From contig CAIOFV010000129.1 of the NCBI GenBank assembly GCA_903857665.1, positions 1 through 64,000 of the forward strand: a stretch of 64,000 nt of DNA. Direction: 5' to 3'. This DNA is from an uncultured Myxococcales bacterium (GTDB lineage: Bacteria > Myxococcota_A > UBA9042 > DTJE01). This document shows, piece after piece, positions 16,493 to 27,536 of this stretch (positions are counted from its first letter, which is position 1; each line of letters begins with the position of its first letter). Under the pieces are notes generated by a model, which had not been told where the DNA came from, did not search any database, and worked only from the letters and a program-made list of their open reading frames with translations. The position numbers and the translations under genes were made by a program.

Positions 16493-17262
16493 TCGATGCC
16501 GACACAAGCCAGCTCGACGCGGAGTTCCGCATCTGCGGGCTGGTTCCGCTGTTCAACAACGGCGACACCGTGGCCGGCGTCGTGGCAGCCTTGCGCGTCC
16601 ACGTACCGACCGTGATCGTGGTCGATGACGGCTCGACCGACGGCGGCCCGGCCCGCCTTGCCACCCATCCGGACCTTCGCGGCCTGATCCTGGTGCTGCA
16701 CGACCGCAACCGGGGCAAGGGCGCCGCGGTCCAGACCGGGGCCGCCCGCGCCCGCGCACTGGGCTTCACCCACGTCCTGCAGATGGACGCAGACGCCCAG
16801 CACGACGCGGCCGACATCCCGAAGTTCCTCGCAGCTTCCCGCGCCGAACCCCGGGCCGTCCTCGCCGGCGAGCGCCTGTTCGACGCCAACGCCCCCGCCT
16901 CGTCCCGCTTCGGCCGCCGCTTCGGGATGTTCTGGTACCACCTGGAAACGCGACACCACCCGCTGACCGACACCCAGTGCGGCTACCGCGTGTACCCGCT
17001 GTCGCTGTTCGACGCCCTCCCGGCGATGGGCCCGAGAATGGAATTCGACGTCGAGATCCTGGTCCGCGCCGTCTGGGCGGGCTTCCCGGTCCGGGGCATC
17101 CCCACCCACGTCCGCTACGGGCTCCCGGGCCAGCACCGATCCCATTTCCGCCCGTTCCGCGACAACGTCCGCATGACGTGGCTGCACACGCGCCTGTCCC
17201 TCGGTGCGCTGGCCCGTTCGCTCCGCGGCGGGGTGGTACAATTTCGACGAACCGTAGGCTGA
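16489..17262 (+). CDS. family 2 glycosyltransferase
   Basis: 257 residues, GT-A fold of the dolichol-phosphate-mannose-synthase type. VVDDGSTDG near residue 44 binds the nucleotide, NRGKGAAVQTG follows, and the metal-binding DxD is in MDADAQHD near residue 98. GYRVYPLSLFD and the HVRYGLPGQHRSHF region match the GT2 acceptor side. No transmembrane helices are seen. GT2 genes are usual in aryl polyene loci, where they are thought to help build the lipid anchor; I infer the same here. The start overlaps the dehydratase stop by 4 nt. Confidence 0.87.
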   Translation: MIDADTSQLDAEFRICGLVPLFNNGDTVAGVVAALRVHVPTVIVVDDGSTDGGPARLATHPDLRGLILVLHDRNRGKGAAVQTGAARARALGFTHVLQMDADAQHDAADIPKFLAASRAEPRAVLAGERLFDANAPASSRFGRRFGMFWYHLETRHHPLTDTQCGYRVYPLSLFDALPAMGPRMEFDVEILVRAVWAGFPVRGIPTHVRYGLPGQHRSHFRPFRDNVRMTWLHTRLSLGALARSLRGGVVQFRRTVG

Positions 17263-17280
17263 CCCGGAGAACTCAAGACC

Positions 17281-17790
17281 ATGCCCGATCGCGACGCCGC
17301 ACGCCTTCCTCCCCGCCCTCCCCGGATGCCGCGCATGCGGCCCGCGTTGGGCGCGCTGATCGCCGACGTGCCCTTCCGGGTGCCGTTCCACGACGTGGAC
17401 GCCATGCAGGTGGTCTGGCACGGCCATTACATCAAGTACTTCGAAATCGCCCGCACCGAACTGGAGCGCCTCATGGGCCTGACCCACGAGGCGGTCCTTC
17501 GGCACGGCCTCGTGTGCCCGGTGGTGGATGCGCACTGCCGCTACCTTTCGCCGCTGCGCAACGGCGACGAGGGCCGGGCCCGCGCCTTCATCGTGGACGC
17601 GGATCGATCGCTCCTCATCGCCTATGAAATCTTCAACGACACCTCCCGTCGAAAGGCCGCCGAGGGATACACGATGCAGGTCGCCCTGTCGGCCGATACC
17701 TTCGAGCTCGTGCTGGAGCTGCCCGATGAAATCCTGGATTGCGCCCGTGATGCTGCTGGCCTGCCTCGCCTCCCCCGCGGCGGCGGCTGA
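17281..17790 (+). CDS. 4-hydroxybenzoyl-CoA-type (hotdog) thioesterase
   Basis: 169 residues. The active-site block HDVDAMQVVWHGHYIKYFE at about residue 39 is that of 4HBT/YbgC-type thioesterases, with the Asp nucleophile or base in HDVDAM. It should cleave acyl-ACP or acyl-CoA thioesters, either to release the chain or to edit it. The N-terminal ~25 residues are Pro/Arg rich and may not all be translated. Its 3' end overlaps the next gene by 65 nt, far more than the 4-nt overlaps elsewhere. Confidence 0.88.
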   Translation: MPDRDAARLPPRPPRMPRMRPALGALIADVPFRVPFHDVDAMQVVWHGHYIKYFEIARTELERLMGLTHEAVLRHGLVCPVVDAHCRYLSPLRNGDEGRARAFIVDADRSLLIAYEIFNDTSRRKAAEGYTMQVALSADTFELVLELPDEILDCARDAAGLPRLPRGGG

Positions 17791-18406
17791 GGTTCCGGCC
17801 GGAACGGCGGCGCTACCGCCCCCGTCCCCACCCCCTCCCCCGCCCTGCGACCAGATGCCGGGCCTCGCCCAGGCATTTTCGGGGGTTTCCACACTGCGGG
17901 CCGCCTTCACCGACCGCAAGGACATCGCGATCCTGGACGCGCCCCTGGTTTCGTCAGGCCACGTCTTCTACCAGCGGCCCGACCGCCTCCACATGGCGAC
18001 CGAATCGCCTTCCCGGCAGTCCGTCACGCTGGTCGGCACCCGGGTCCGCGTTGTCCAGGAGGACCTGGGTCGCGAGCAGGCCATGGACCTGGGCACGTCC
18101 GACGTCGCGAAGGCCGTCGTCGCCAACATCCTGCTGGTGCTGGGCGGCCGCATCGACGCGCTGTCGGCCTTGTACCGCTGCACCGCCGAGCCCGAGCGCG
18201 ACGCCTGGCGCATGACGCTGGTCCCCCTGCGCGAACCCATGACGAAGGTGGTGCGGCGCATGGTTGTCCTGTTGGCCCGCGACGGAACGTTGCGGGAGGT
18301 CCGCGTCGAGGAGCTGGACGGCGATTCATCCACGATGTCGTTCACCGATGCCGTGTCCAACCGCCCGTTCACCGACCCGGAGGTACGGTCCTATTTCACT
18401 CCGTGA
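17726..18406 (+). CDS. LolA-like outer-membrane lipid carrier protein
   Basis: 226 residues. A signal peptide (MKSWIAPVMLLACLASPAAAAE) is followed by a Pro-rich run and then a LolA/LolB-like beta-barrel-half domain (TLRAAFTDRKDIAILDAPLVSSG, GHVFYQRPDRLHM). Such proteins in aryl polyene loci are thought to carry the lipid product across the periplasm. The signal peptide is encoded within the 3' end of the thioesterase gene in another frame. No later start would keep the signal peptide, so the 65-nt overlap looks real. Confidence 0.82.
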   Translation: MKSWIAPVMLLACLASPAAAAEVPAGTAALPPPSPPPPPPCDQMPGLAQAFSGVSTLRAAFTDRKDIAILDAPLVSSGHVFYQRPDRLHMATESPSRQSVTLVGTRVRVVQEDLGREQAMDLGTSDVAKAVVANILLVLGGRIDALSALYRCTAEPERDAWRMTLVPLREPMTKVVRRMVVLLARDGTLREVRVEELDGDSSTMSFTDAVSNRPFTDPEVRSYFTP

Positions 18407-20813
18407 CCCGCGCACTTACGCCCGCCTGGCCCTCCTGCTGCTGCTGGCGTGGAGCCTCGCCCAGTGGCGCTCCGTGCGCCTGGAAACCGATATCACGAAG
18501 TTCCTCCCGGACGGCGAGGAGCGGCGCCGCCTGGCCCTGTCCGGCCTCGTGAAGGCCACCGGCTTCTCGCGGGGCCTGGTGATCGACGTGGGCGTGCCGG
18601 ACCGCCTCGCGGACGAAACGGGGGCCGATGCCGCCGCCGCCCTGGTCGATGGCCTGGCCGCCGACCTGGCCGCCAGCGGGCAGTTCAAGTCCGTCCGCGC
18701 CGGTACCGAATCGGCCATGGGCGCGGATTTCCAACGTCTGTACTTCCCGCGCCGCCTGGCGTTCCTGTCGGACGCCCCCGTCGCCGCCATCCCGAGAATC
18801 TTCTCGCCCGAAGGCCTGGCCGCGGCCCTGGCTCGCCTGAAGGACGCCCTGATGCTGCCGTCCGCGCCGCTGGTCAAGCGCCTGGCGACCTCGGACCCGA
18901 TCCTGTCCTTCGCGGACCTCTTGCAGCGGATCCAGGACGGAGCCGCGAAGCTGGCCCCGCGCCAGCACGGGGGCCACTGGTTCAGCGCCGACTTGCGCCA
19001 CGCGCTGGTCCTCACCGAAACCGCGGCACCGGCCTTCGACACCGACGCCCAGCAGGCCGCCATCGCGCTGGTCCGCGAGCGCTTCGCCGCCCGGGATGCC
19101 GAGGCAGGCGGCGGGTTCGCGCTGGCCTTCACGGGCCTGGGGCGCTTCGTGGTCGAATCCGAGCACCGCGCGAAGGCCGACATCGCGTTCGCCTCCATGG
19201 CCTCGACCATCGCCTGCCTGCTGCTGTTCCTGGCGTTCTTCCGGCGCCTGCGTTTCCTGGCGCTCGCGTTCGTGCCGGTGTCGCTGGGCGTCGCGGTCGC
19301 AGTGGGGGTCCTCGCCGGGTGGAAGGGTTCCATCCACGGCCTCACGCTGGGCTTCGGCGGCGTACTGGTCGGCGCCGGCATCGACTACCCGATCCTCCTG
19401 CTGAACTGGCTGCGGTCGCCCCCCGACGGCGCTCCCGGCGCCGAGGCCCGTGCCGCCCGCGCCATGCGCCGCAACCTTTCCGCCGGCGCCCTGACGTCGG
19501 TCGCGGGCTTCCTGGTCCTGGCGCTGTCGCAGTACCCGGGCATCCGGGAAATTGCGGTCTTCTGCATGGTCGGCATCGGATCCACGTTCGCCTTCACGCT
19601 GCTGTTCCTGCCACCGCTGCGGCCCTGGCTTGCGCCTCGTCCCGGCCAGCCTGCCCCGGCCGCGACCCGCCTGCCCATCGACCGCGCCCTCGCCGCCCTG
19701 GCGCGCCATCGCCTCGTCGTGCAGGCCGCGATCCTTGCCCTCGCGATCGCGTCAGCCGCGGCGCTGCCCTCCCTGCGCCTCGAAGACGACGCCCGCGCCC
19801 TCGACGCCGGCAACCCGGAAACCCTCGCCGAGGACGCCGCGGTGCGCTCCCACCTGCCCACGTCGGGCTTCCCGCGCCTCATCCTGGCGTCGGGCGCGGA
19901 CCTCCAGGAGGCCCTGGCCCTCAACGACGCCGTCCACGCCGACCTCGCCGCGCGGAAGGCGGCCGGCACCGGTCCCGACTTCGCCTCCCTGCACCCGTTC
20001 CTGCCGGCTGCCTCGCTGCAATCGCTGAATCTCGCGACGCTTTCCGCCCTTCCCGATCCCTCTGCGTCGGTTCGCGACGCGCTGGCGAAGGCCGGCTTCA
20101 AGCCGGATCGCTTCCAGGCCTTCCAGGACGCACTGGTGGACGCCCGCGAGGGCCGCGTCGCGCCGCTGCTCCCGTCCGACCTCGCCGGCACCGCCCTCGG
20201 CGGCATCCTCGACGGGTTCAGTTTCGACCACGACGGCCGCAGTTGGGTCCTCAGCCTGGCAGGCCCCGAGGTGGCGCCCGGCGACCTCGACGGCGTGGCG
20301 CACTCCGACGGCACCGTGATGGTGCTGGACCCGCGGACCCTGGTGTCGTCCCTGGTCACGTCGTCGCAGTTGCAGACGCTGTGGCTGGTGGTGGCCGGCG
20401 TGCTGGCCAACGTCGTGATCATCGCCGTGATCCGCCGCCGGCCACGCCTGGCCGTCGCGACCCTTGCGCCCACGCTGCTGACCCTCCTCGTGGTCACCGG
20501 CGGGATCGCCGCCCTGGGCGTCCCGCTGAACTTCATCCACCTCGTATCGCTGCTCCTCATCCTGTGCACCGGCACCGATCTCGGCATGTTCCTGCTGGAC
20601 GACGACGCGGGCGCCGCCGGAGGGGTCGGTTCCGCTCCCACCGTGCTGCTGTCCGCCTCCACCACCGCCGCATCCTTCGGCATCCTGGCGTTCTGCCAGA
20701 CCTCGGCCCTCGCGTCGGTCGGCGTCACGGTCGGCGCCGGCATCGTCATCCTCTGCGCGCTCACCTTCGCGATCCGCGCCGTTTCACAGGGAGGCCGCCA
20801 TGCCTCGTCGTGA
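18348..20813 (+). CDS. MMPL-family (RND superfamily) lipid exporter
   Basis: About 821 residues. There is one N-terminal membrane helix, a large periplasmic domain, a membrane block (near residues 280-420: FASMASTIACLLLFLAFF, GVLVGAGIDYPILLLNW), a second helix/periplasmic domain and a second membrane block near the C-terminus. This internal duplication is the MMPL/RND plan; MMPL exporters move lipids out of the inner membrane using proton flux. The start is uncertain: the ATG at 18348 lies inside the LolA gene with no clear Shine-Dalgarno site, and no standard start sits closer to the first helix. It overlaps the next gene by 14 nt. Confidence 0.88.
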   Translation: MPCPTARSPTRRYGPISLRDPRTYARLALLLLLAWSLAQWRSVRLETDITKFLPDGEERRRLALSGLVKATGFSRGLVIDVGVPDRLADETGADAAAALVDGLAADLAASGQFKSVRAGTESAMGADFQRLYFPRRLAFLSDAPVAAIPRIFSPEGLAAALARLKDALMLPSAPLVKRLATSDPILSFADLLQRIQDGAAKLAPRQHGGHWFSADLRHALVLTETAAPAFDTDAQQAAIALVRERFAARDAEAGGGFALAFTGLGRFVVESEHRAKADIAFASMASTIACLLLFLAFFRRLRFLALAFVPVSLGVAVAVGVLAGWKGSIHGLTLGFGGVLVGAGIDYPILLLNWLRSPPDGAPGAEARAARAMRRNLSAGALTSVAGFLVLALSQYPGIREIAVFCMVGIGSTFAFTLLFLPPLRPWLAPRPGQPAPAATRLPIDRALAALARHRLVVQAAILALAIASAAALPSLRLEDDARALDAGNPETLAEDAAVRSHLPTSGFPRLILASGADLQEALALNDAVHADLAARKAAGTGPDFASLHPFLPAASLQSLNLATLSALPDPSASVRDALAKAGFKPDRFQAFQDALVDAREGRVAPLLPSDLAGTALGGILDGFSFDHDGRSWVLSLAGPEVAPGDLDGVAHSDGTVMVLDPRTLVSSLVTSSQLQTLWLVVAGVLANVVIIAVIRRRPRLAVATLAPTLLTLLVVTGGIAALGVPLNFIHLVSLLLILCTGTDLGMFLLDDDAGAAGGVGSAPTVLLSASTTAASFGILAFCQTSALASVGVTVGAGIVILCALTFAIRAVSQGGRHASS

Positions 20814-21477
20814 CTTCCGCGCCCCGACCCTCCGGGCCTTCGCGACCCTGCTGGCCTTCGCGGCCCTTCTGGCCGGGACGACCTGTCATTCCCGCGCGCC
20901 CATCCCCGCGCCCGGCCCGATCGATCCGGCTTCCCTGACCCCCGACGCCCGCATCGAACAATCGTTGTGGCTGAAGGCCGGCGGACGGTCCTTCCTGGGC
21001 CGTGGCGTCGTTCAGAAGCGTGGCTCCCGCCTGGACCTCCTGGTGCTGGCCCCCACCGGGAACCGCCTCCTGACCGTCCGCGACGACGGCGGCACCGTCA
21101 CCTCCGAGGCCCGCGCCGCCGGCCTCGAGCGCCTCGATCCGCGCTTCCTCCTCGCGGACGTCCGCTGGGCCTTCTTCGGCGGCTGCGACCGGACTGCCGT
21201 CGCCGGGACAGGCGCGCCCGCGCACCCGAACGGGTCCCCCGAACGCACCTGCGTGATCGGCCGGACCGCCGTCCGCGAGGTTGATGACCCGGCCACCGGC
21301 GACCTGCTCCATCGGGAAGTGTCCTGGGGCGGCGTGACCGCGCACCTGGATTTCCTGCAGTGGGCCGGCGAAGGCGCGGATCGGCACCCGATCAAGGTGC
21401 GCCTGGAAAACGAACGCCTGGGCTACGAGTGGGAGGTCCAGGTGGACGGGTGGAAGCGGCTGGGGCCGGGGGAGTGA
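20800..21477 (+). CDS. DUF3261-like outer-membrane lipoprotein of aryl polyene loci
   Basis: 225 residues. A basic N-terminus and hydrophobic stretch lead to Cys29 in LLAGTTC, a poor lipobox because of the Thr at -1, so acylation is likely but not certain. The globular part (RGVVQKRGSRLDLLVL, NRLLTVRDDGG) resembles the DUF3261 proteins that follow LolA and MMPL genes in aryl polyene loci, probably acting in outer-membrane insertion of the product. Four Cys besides the lipobox can form disulfides. It is the last gene of the plus arm and stops 14 bases from the convergent lipoprotein gene. Confidence 0.78.
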   Translation: MPRRDFRAPTLRAFATLLAFAALLAGTTCHSRAPIPAPGPIDPASLTPDARIEQSLWLKAGGRSFLGRGVVQKRGSRLDLLVLAPTGNRLLTVRDDGGTVTSEARAAGLERLDPRFLLADVRWAFFGGCDRTAVAGTGAPAHPNGSPERTCVIGRTAVREVDDPATGDLLHREVSWGGVTAHLDFLQWAGEGADRHPIKVRLENERLGYEWEVQVDGWKRLGPGE

Positions 21478-21491
21478 ACCGGGGGCGGCGC

Positions 21492-22052
21492 CTACTTCTT
21501 GTACAGCTTCTGCATGGCCTTGGACGTGCCCTTCAGCACGGCCGAGTCCACCATGCGGACCACCACCTGCCAGTTCGGGTCGGTCGTCCGCAGGTTGATG
21601 TCGTTGCCCACGACCTTCCCCTTCTCGCCGACCACCTTGTACTCGAGGTCCAGGAACGCCGCGCCCTTGTCACCGGCGATCTGGCCGCCCCAGCCGCCCA
21701 TGAGGGCGCCGGCGATGCGCGCGCCCTTGCTTCCGGCGCTGTAGGACAGCACCCGGGCGGTCATCAGGTACTTGTTCGGGCCGGGGACGAAATCGGCCGC
21801 GTTGGCCAGCGTCTGGACGTCGTAGTCGTACTTCGTCAGCAGCTTCGGGAGGTCCGCTTCGAGGTACTCCGACATCTGGGTCCGCTGGGCCAGTTTGTCC
21901 GGCTCGGCGTCGGCGGAGATGTTCCGATCGAACACGATGAACAGGCCGATCTTGCTGCCGTCGGCCATCTTGGGGGCCTTCAGGCCGGGCCCGCAGGCGA
22001 TCACCGACAGGGCCATCACCGACACGATCAAGGCAACGATGGACGTGCGCAT
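21492..22052 (-). CDS. glycine-zipper lipoprotein (DUF4410-like)
   Basis: 186 residues. Signal peptide with lipobox Cys20 (LSVIAC). Middle part (ISADAEPDKLAQRTQM, LTKYDYDVQTL) followed by a Gly-rich segment, ARIAGALMGGWGGQIAGDKG, that could insert into a membrane. This layout resembles DUF4410 lipoproteins; the function is unknown. The ATG at 22052 has AGGAG about 8 nt upstream. A promoter with a G7 spacer is readable at 22,104-22,132. It converges on the DUF3261-like gene but is not part of that operon. Confidence 0.75.
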   Translation of the reverse strand: MRTSIVALIVSVMALSVIACGPGLKAPKMADGSKIGLFIVFDRNISADAEPDKLAQRTQMSEYLEADLPKLLTKYDYDVQTLANAADFVPGPNKYLMTARVLSYSAGSKGARIAGALMGGWGGQIAGDKGAAFLDLEYKVVGEKGKVVGNDINLRTTDPNWQVVVRMVDSAVLKGTSKAMQKLYKK

Positions 22053-22090
22053 GGATCTACTCCTGAAAAAAGGACAGCCAACACCCACAA

Positions 22091-22145
22091 ACGGGTTGCC
22101 CGGATTCGACCACGCCCCCCCGTTTCCGTCAAGTCCACGGGTTGC
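22091..22145. repeat. pair of 9-bp direct repeats around a promoter
   Basis: ACGGGTTGC occurs at 22,091-22,099 and again at 22,137-22,145, on either side of the minus-strand -35/-10 pair. The 46-bp spacing (over four helical turns) could suit a dimeric regulator or looping. No regulator gene is adjacent, so this is only a candidate operator. Confidence 0.35.
22104..22132 (-). promoter_or_regulatory. sigma70-like promoter with G7 spacer, lipoprotein gene
   Basis: Minus strand: TTGACG at 22132-22127, 17-nt spacer, TCGAAT at 22109-22104. The spacer holds seven consecutive Gs (plus-strand C7 at 22115-22121). A start near 22,097 leaves a leader of about 45 nt to the ATG at 22052. Confidence 0.5.
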
Positions 22146-22197
22146 ATTTCCGAACGCCTTGCAGGCGACCTCCAGTTTGGCACGCCGTCGGCGCGCC

Positions 22198-22227
22198 TTG
22201 ACAGAAGCGGCAGGGTTCGACCAGAAT
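22198..22227 (+). promoter_or_regulatory. sigma70-like promoter of the TatT-like gene
   Basis: TTGACA at 22198-22203 (perfect), 18-nt spacer and CAGAAT at 22222-22227. Start near 22,235, a leader of about 35 nt to the GTG at 22270. It diverges from the lipoprotein promoter, the two -35 boxes lying about 65 bp apart. Confidence 0.5.
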
Positions 22228-22269
22228 CGCCCGACTGCAACGCCTGGGTCATGACGCGATGAGGTTCCC

Positions 22270-23082
22270 GTGGAAGTGAACCACCGTCCATCGCCCGGCA
22301 TGCGTCGCGCCGCCCTTGCGGTGATCGCCCGGGCGCTGGCCGGCGCCTTCCTGGCCTGCGGGCCCGTCACGGGCCTCGTGAGGTTCGACAGTCTCCAGGA
22401 CTGTCCCGAGCACCCGCCCACCGGGCCCGAATCCCTGCCTCCCGCACCGACGAAGGAAGACCTGGAGTGCGCGCTGGCGTCGCTGCGCCAGGTCATCATC
22501 CCGACCCCTGCCCAGAACCTTCTGGCATCCAAGATCGCCGCCGATCTGGCCGCGGGTGAAACCACGATAGCGCTTTCCGAAAAGCTGGCCGGCGAAGGCA
22601 AGTGGTGGGCCGATCGCATGCTGTTCGGCACCACCAACGACCCCGTGGGCCTCTACCTGGTGGCCGTGAACCTGGGCCAGTTGATCATCCACCATCCGCT
22701 GAAGGCCCTGAAGGACCTGCCCAGGGTGGAAAGGTCGCTGAAGAAGGCCGTGGAGGGCGCTCCGGACTTCGACAAGGGCGGCCCCCTGCGCGTGCTGGGC
22801 ATGCTGTATGTCAAGGCACCCGCTTGGCCCCAGGGCATCGGCGACTCGGACAAGGGCCTGGAGTTGCTGGAACGGGCCGTGCAGCGACATCCCGACCATC
22901 CTCTGAACCACTTCTTCCTGGCCCGCGCCCTGTGGGACGTGGACGGCGAGGCAGCCCGGGAGGCGGTGGCCGTCCAGTTGGCCATCACGCGCAACCTGAT
23001 CGCATCGAAGGACTGGGGCTTCTACTCCGGCCGCTGGAACCGCGACATCGCCGATCTGGTAAGGGACGCGAAGCTGCACTGA
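22270..23082 (+). CDS. TatT-like TPR lipoprotein
   Basis: 270 residues. Hydrophobic N-terminus ending at Cys30 (GAFLACG), a plausible lipobox. The rest is helical: DLPRVERSLKKAVEGAPDFD, then GGPLRVLGMLYVKAPAWP and GLELLERAVQRHPDHP, the TPR-like repeats of the TRAP-transporter T-component (TatT) family, which includes periplasmic ligand-binding lipoproteins. No TRAP transporter genes are nearby. The GTG at 22270 has TGAGG 5 nt upstream in the recurrent GAGGTTCCCGTG context; an ATG at 22300 is an alternative that keeps the signal. Confidence 0.72.
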   Translation: MEVNHRPSPGMRRAALAVIARALAGAFLACGPVTGLVRFDSLQDCPEHPPTGPESLPPAPTKEDLECALASLRQVIIPTPAQNLLASKIAADLAAGETTIALSEKLAGEGKWWADRMLFGTTNDPVGLYLVAVNLGQLIIHHPLKALKDLPRVERSLKKAVEGAPDFDKGGPLRVLGMLYVKAPAWPQGIGDSDKGLELLERAVQRHPDHPLNHFFLARALWDVDGEAAREAVAVQLAITRNLIASKDWGFYSGRWNRDIADLVRDAKLH

Positions 23083-23106
23083 GCGCGGCCTTCTGCGTCC
23101 CATCCG

Positions 23107-23136
23107 TTGACACGCCCCCTGTTCCTCGACTACCCT
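23107..23136 (+). promoter_or_regulatory. sigma70-like promoter candidate for carAB
   Basis: TTGACA at 23107-23112, 18-nt spacer, TACCCT at 23131-23136. It is in the 101-base gap before carA and would give a leader of about 40 nt. The -10 keeps only the three most conserved positions. Confidence 0.4.
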
Positions 23137-23183
23137 TTCGCCGGTTCGACGCCTGCGCCGCGGCGCCCGGGCGGGGAGGTTCC

Positions 23184-24345
23184 GTGAGCGTTCGTGAGCG
23201 CCAGCCTGTCGCCCCGCCATGGACCGGCGACGGCGTGTTGCTGCTCGAAGACGGCACCCTCTTCCACGGCGTTCCCTTCGGCTGGCGCGGCGTCCGGCTG
23301 GGCGAAGCGGTCTTTTCGACCGCGATGGCCGGCTACCAGGAAGCGCTGACCGACCCGTCGTACTGCGGGCAGATCCTGTCCCTGACCGTCCCCCACGTCG
23401 GCAACTACGGCGTCAATCCCGAGGACGTGGAAAGCCGCCGCATCCACCTCGCGGGCTTCGTGATCACCCACCGGGCGCGGCTGCACAGCAACTGGCGCGC
23501 TTCGGGCACCCTCGACGACTACCTGCGCGCCCAGAACGTGCCGGGCCTGGAAGGCATCGACGTCCGCGCGCTGGTCCGCCACCTGCGCGACCGCGGCGCC
23601 ATGAAGGCCGCGATTTCGACCGACGGCACGCCGGTGGACGAGTTGCGCCAGGAACTGGCCGCCTGGCAGGGCATCGACCACGAGGACCTGTCCCGTCGCG
23701 TGACCGTGCCCGAACCCACCCCGTTCCTGCTGACCGACGGCGAAACCGAAAGCCCGGTCCATTGCCGCAAGGCCGCCTTCCCGGCGCGCGTCGCGGCGAT
23801 CGACTTCGGCATGAAGCGCAACATCGTCCGCAACCTGATCTGGCGCGGCTGCCGGGTGACGGCCTTCCCGTCCGGCGTGGACGCCCGCGAAATCCTGGAC
23901 TTCGCCCCCGATGGCGTGTTCCTGTCCAACGGCCCCGGCAACCCGGCCATGGTCGATGCGGGCATCGCCACGGTGCGACGCCTGTTGCAGGACAAGGCCC
24001 TGCCGGTGTTCGGCATCTGCCTGGGCCACCAGATCCTCGGCCTGGCGCTGGGCGCCCGCACGTTCAAGCTGCCCTTCGGCCATCGCGGCACCAACCACCC
24101 GGTTCAGGACGTCGCCACCGGTCGCGTGTGGATCACCAGCCAGAACCACGGCTTTTCGATCGACCCGGCGTCGCTGCCCCCCGACCTCCACGTGACGCAC
24201 ATCTCGCTGCACGACCGGACCATCGAAGGCCTGGCCCTGCGGGATCGCCCCGTGTTCAGCGTCCAGTTCCACCCCGAAGCCAGCCCGGGCCCTCGCGACT
24301 CGCTGGTGCTGTTCGACCGCTTCGTCGAGGCCATGGAGGCCCGTC

Positions 24346-24356
<11 letters not shown>
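23184..24356 (+). CDS. carA: carbamoyl-phosphate synthase small (glutaminase) subunit
   Basis: 390 residues. The N-terminal domain ([35 protein letters not shown]) is CarA-specific. The C-terminal class I glutamine amidotransferase has its nucleophile Cys279 in FGICLGHQ and His/Glu in [10 protein letters not shown]. It releases ammonia from glutamine and channels it to CarB for pyrimidine and arginine synthesis. The GTG at 23184 has GGGGAGG a few bases upstream. It overlaps carB by 11 nt. Confidence 0.96.
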
Positions 24357-27521
<3,165 letters not shown>

Positions 27522-27525
<4 letters not shown>

Positions 27526-27536
27526 GCGACGCCTAC
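27522..27536. terminator. palindrome spanning the stops of two convergent genes
   Basis: A perfect 7-bp inverted repeat around a single base (GTAGGCG-A-CGCCTAC). It contains the TAG of carB at 27523-27525 and the TAG of the convergent lipoprotein gene at 27535-27533. No U-run follows on either side. It may help end transcription in both directions but could be chance. Confidence 0.35.

Noticed and set aside
22176..22197. Sigma54 promoter (TGGCACG)
   Set aside because: The -12 TTGC element is missing at the required distance.
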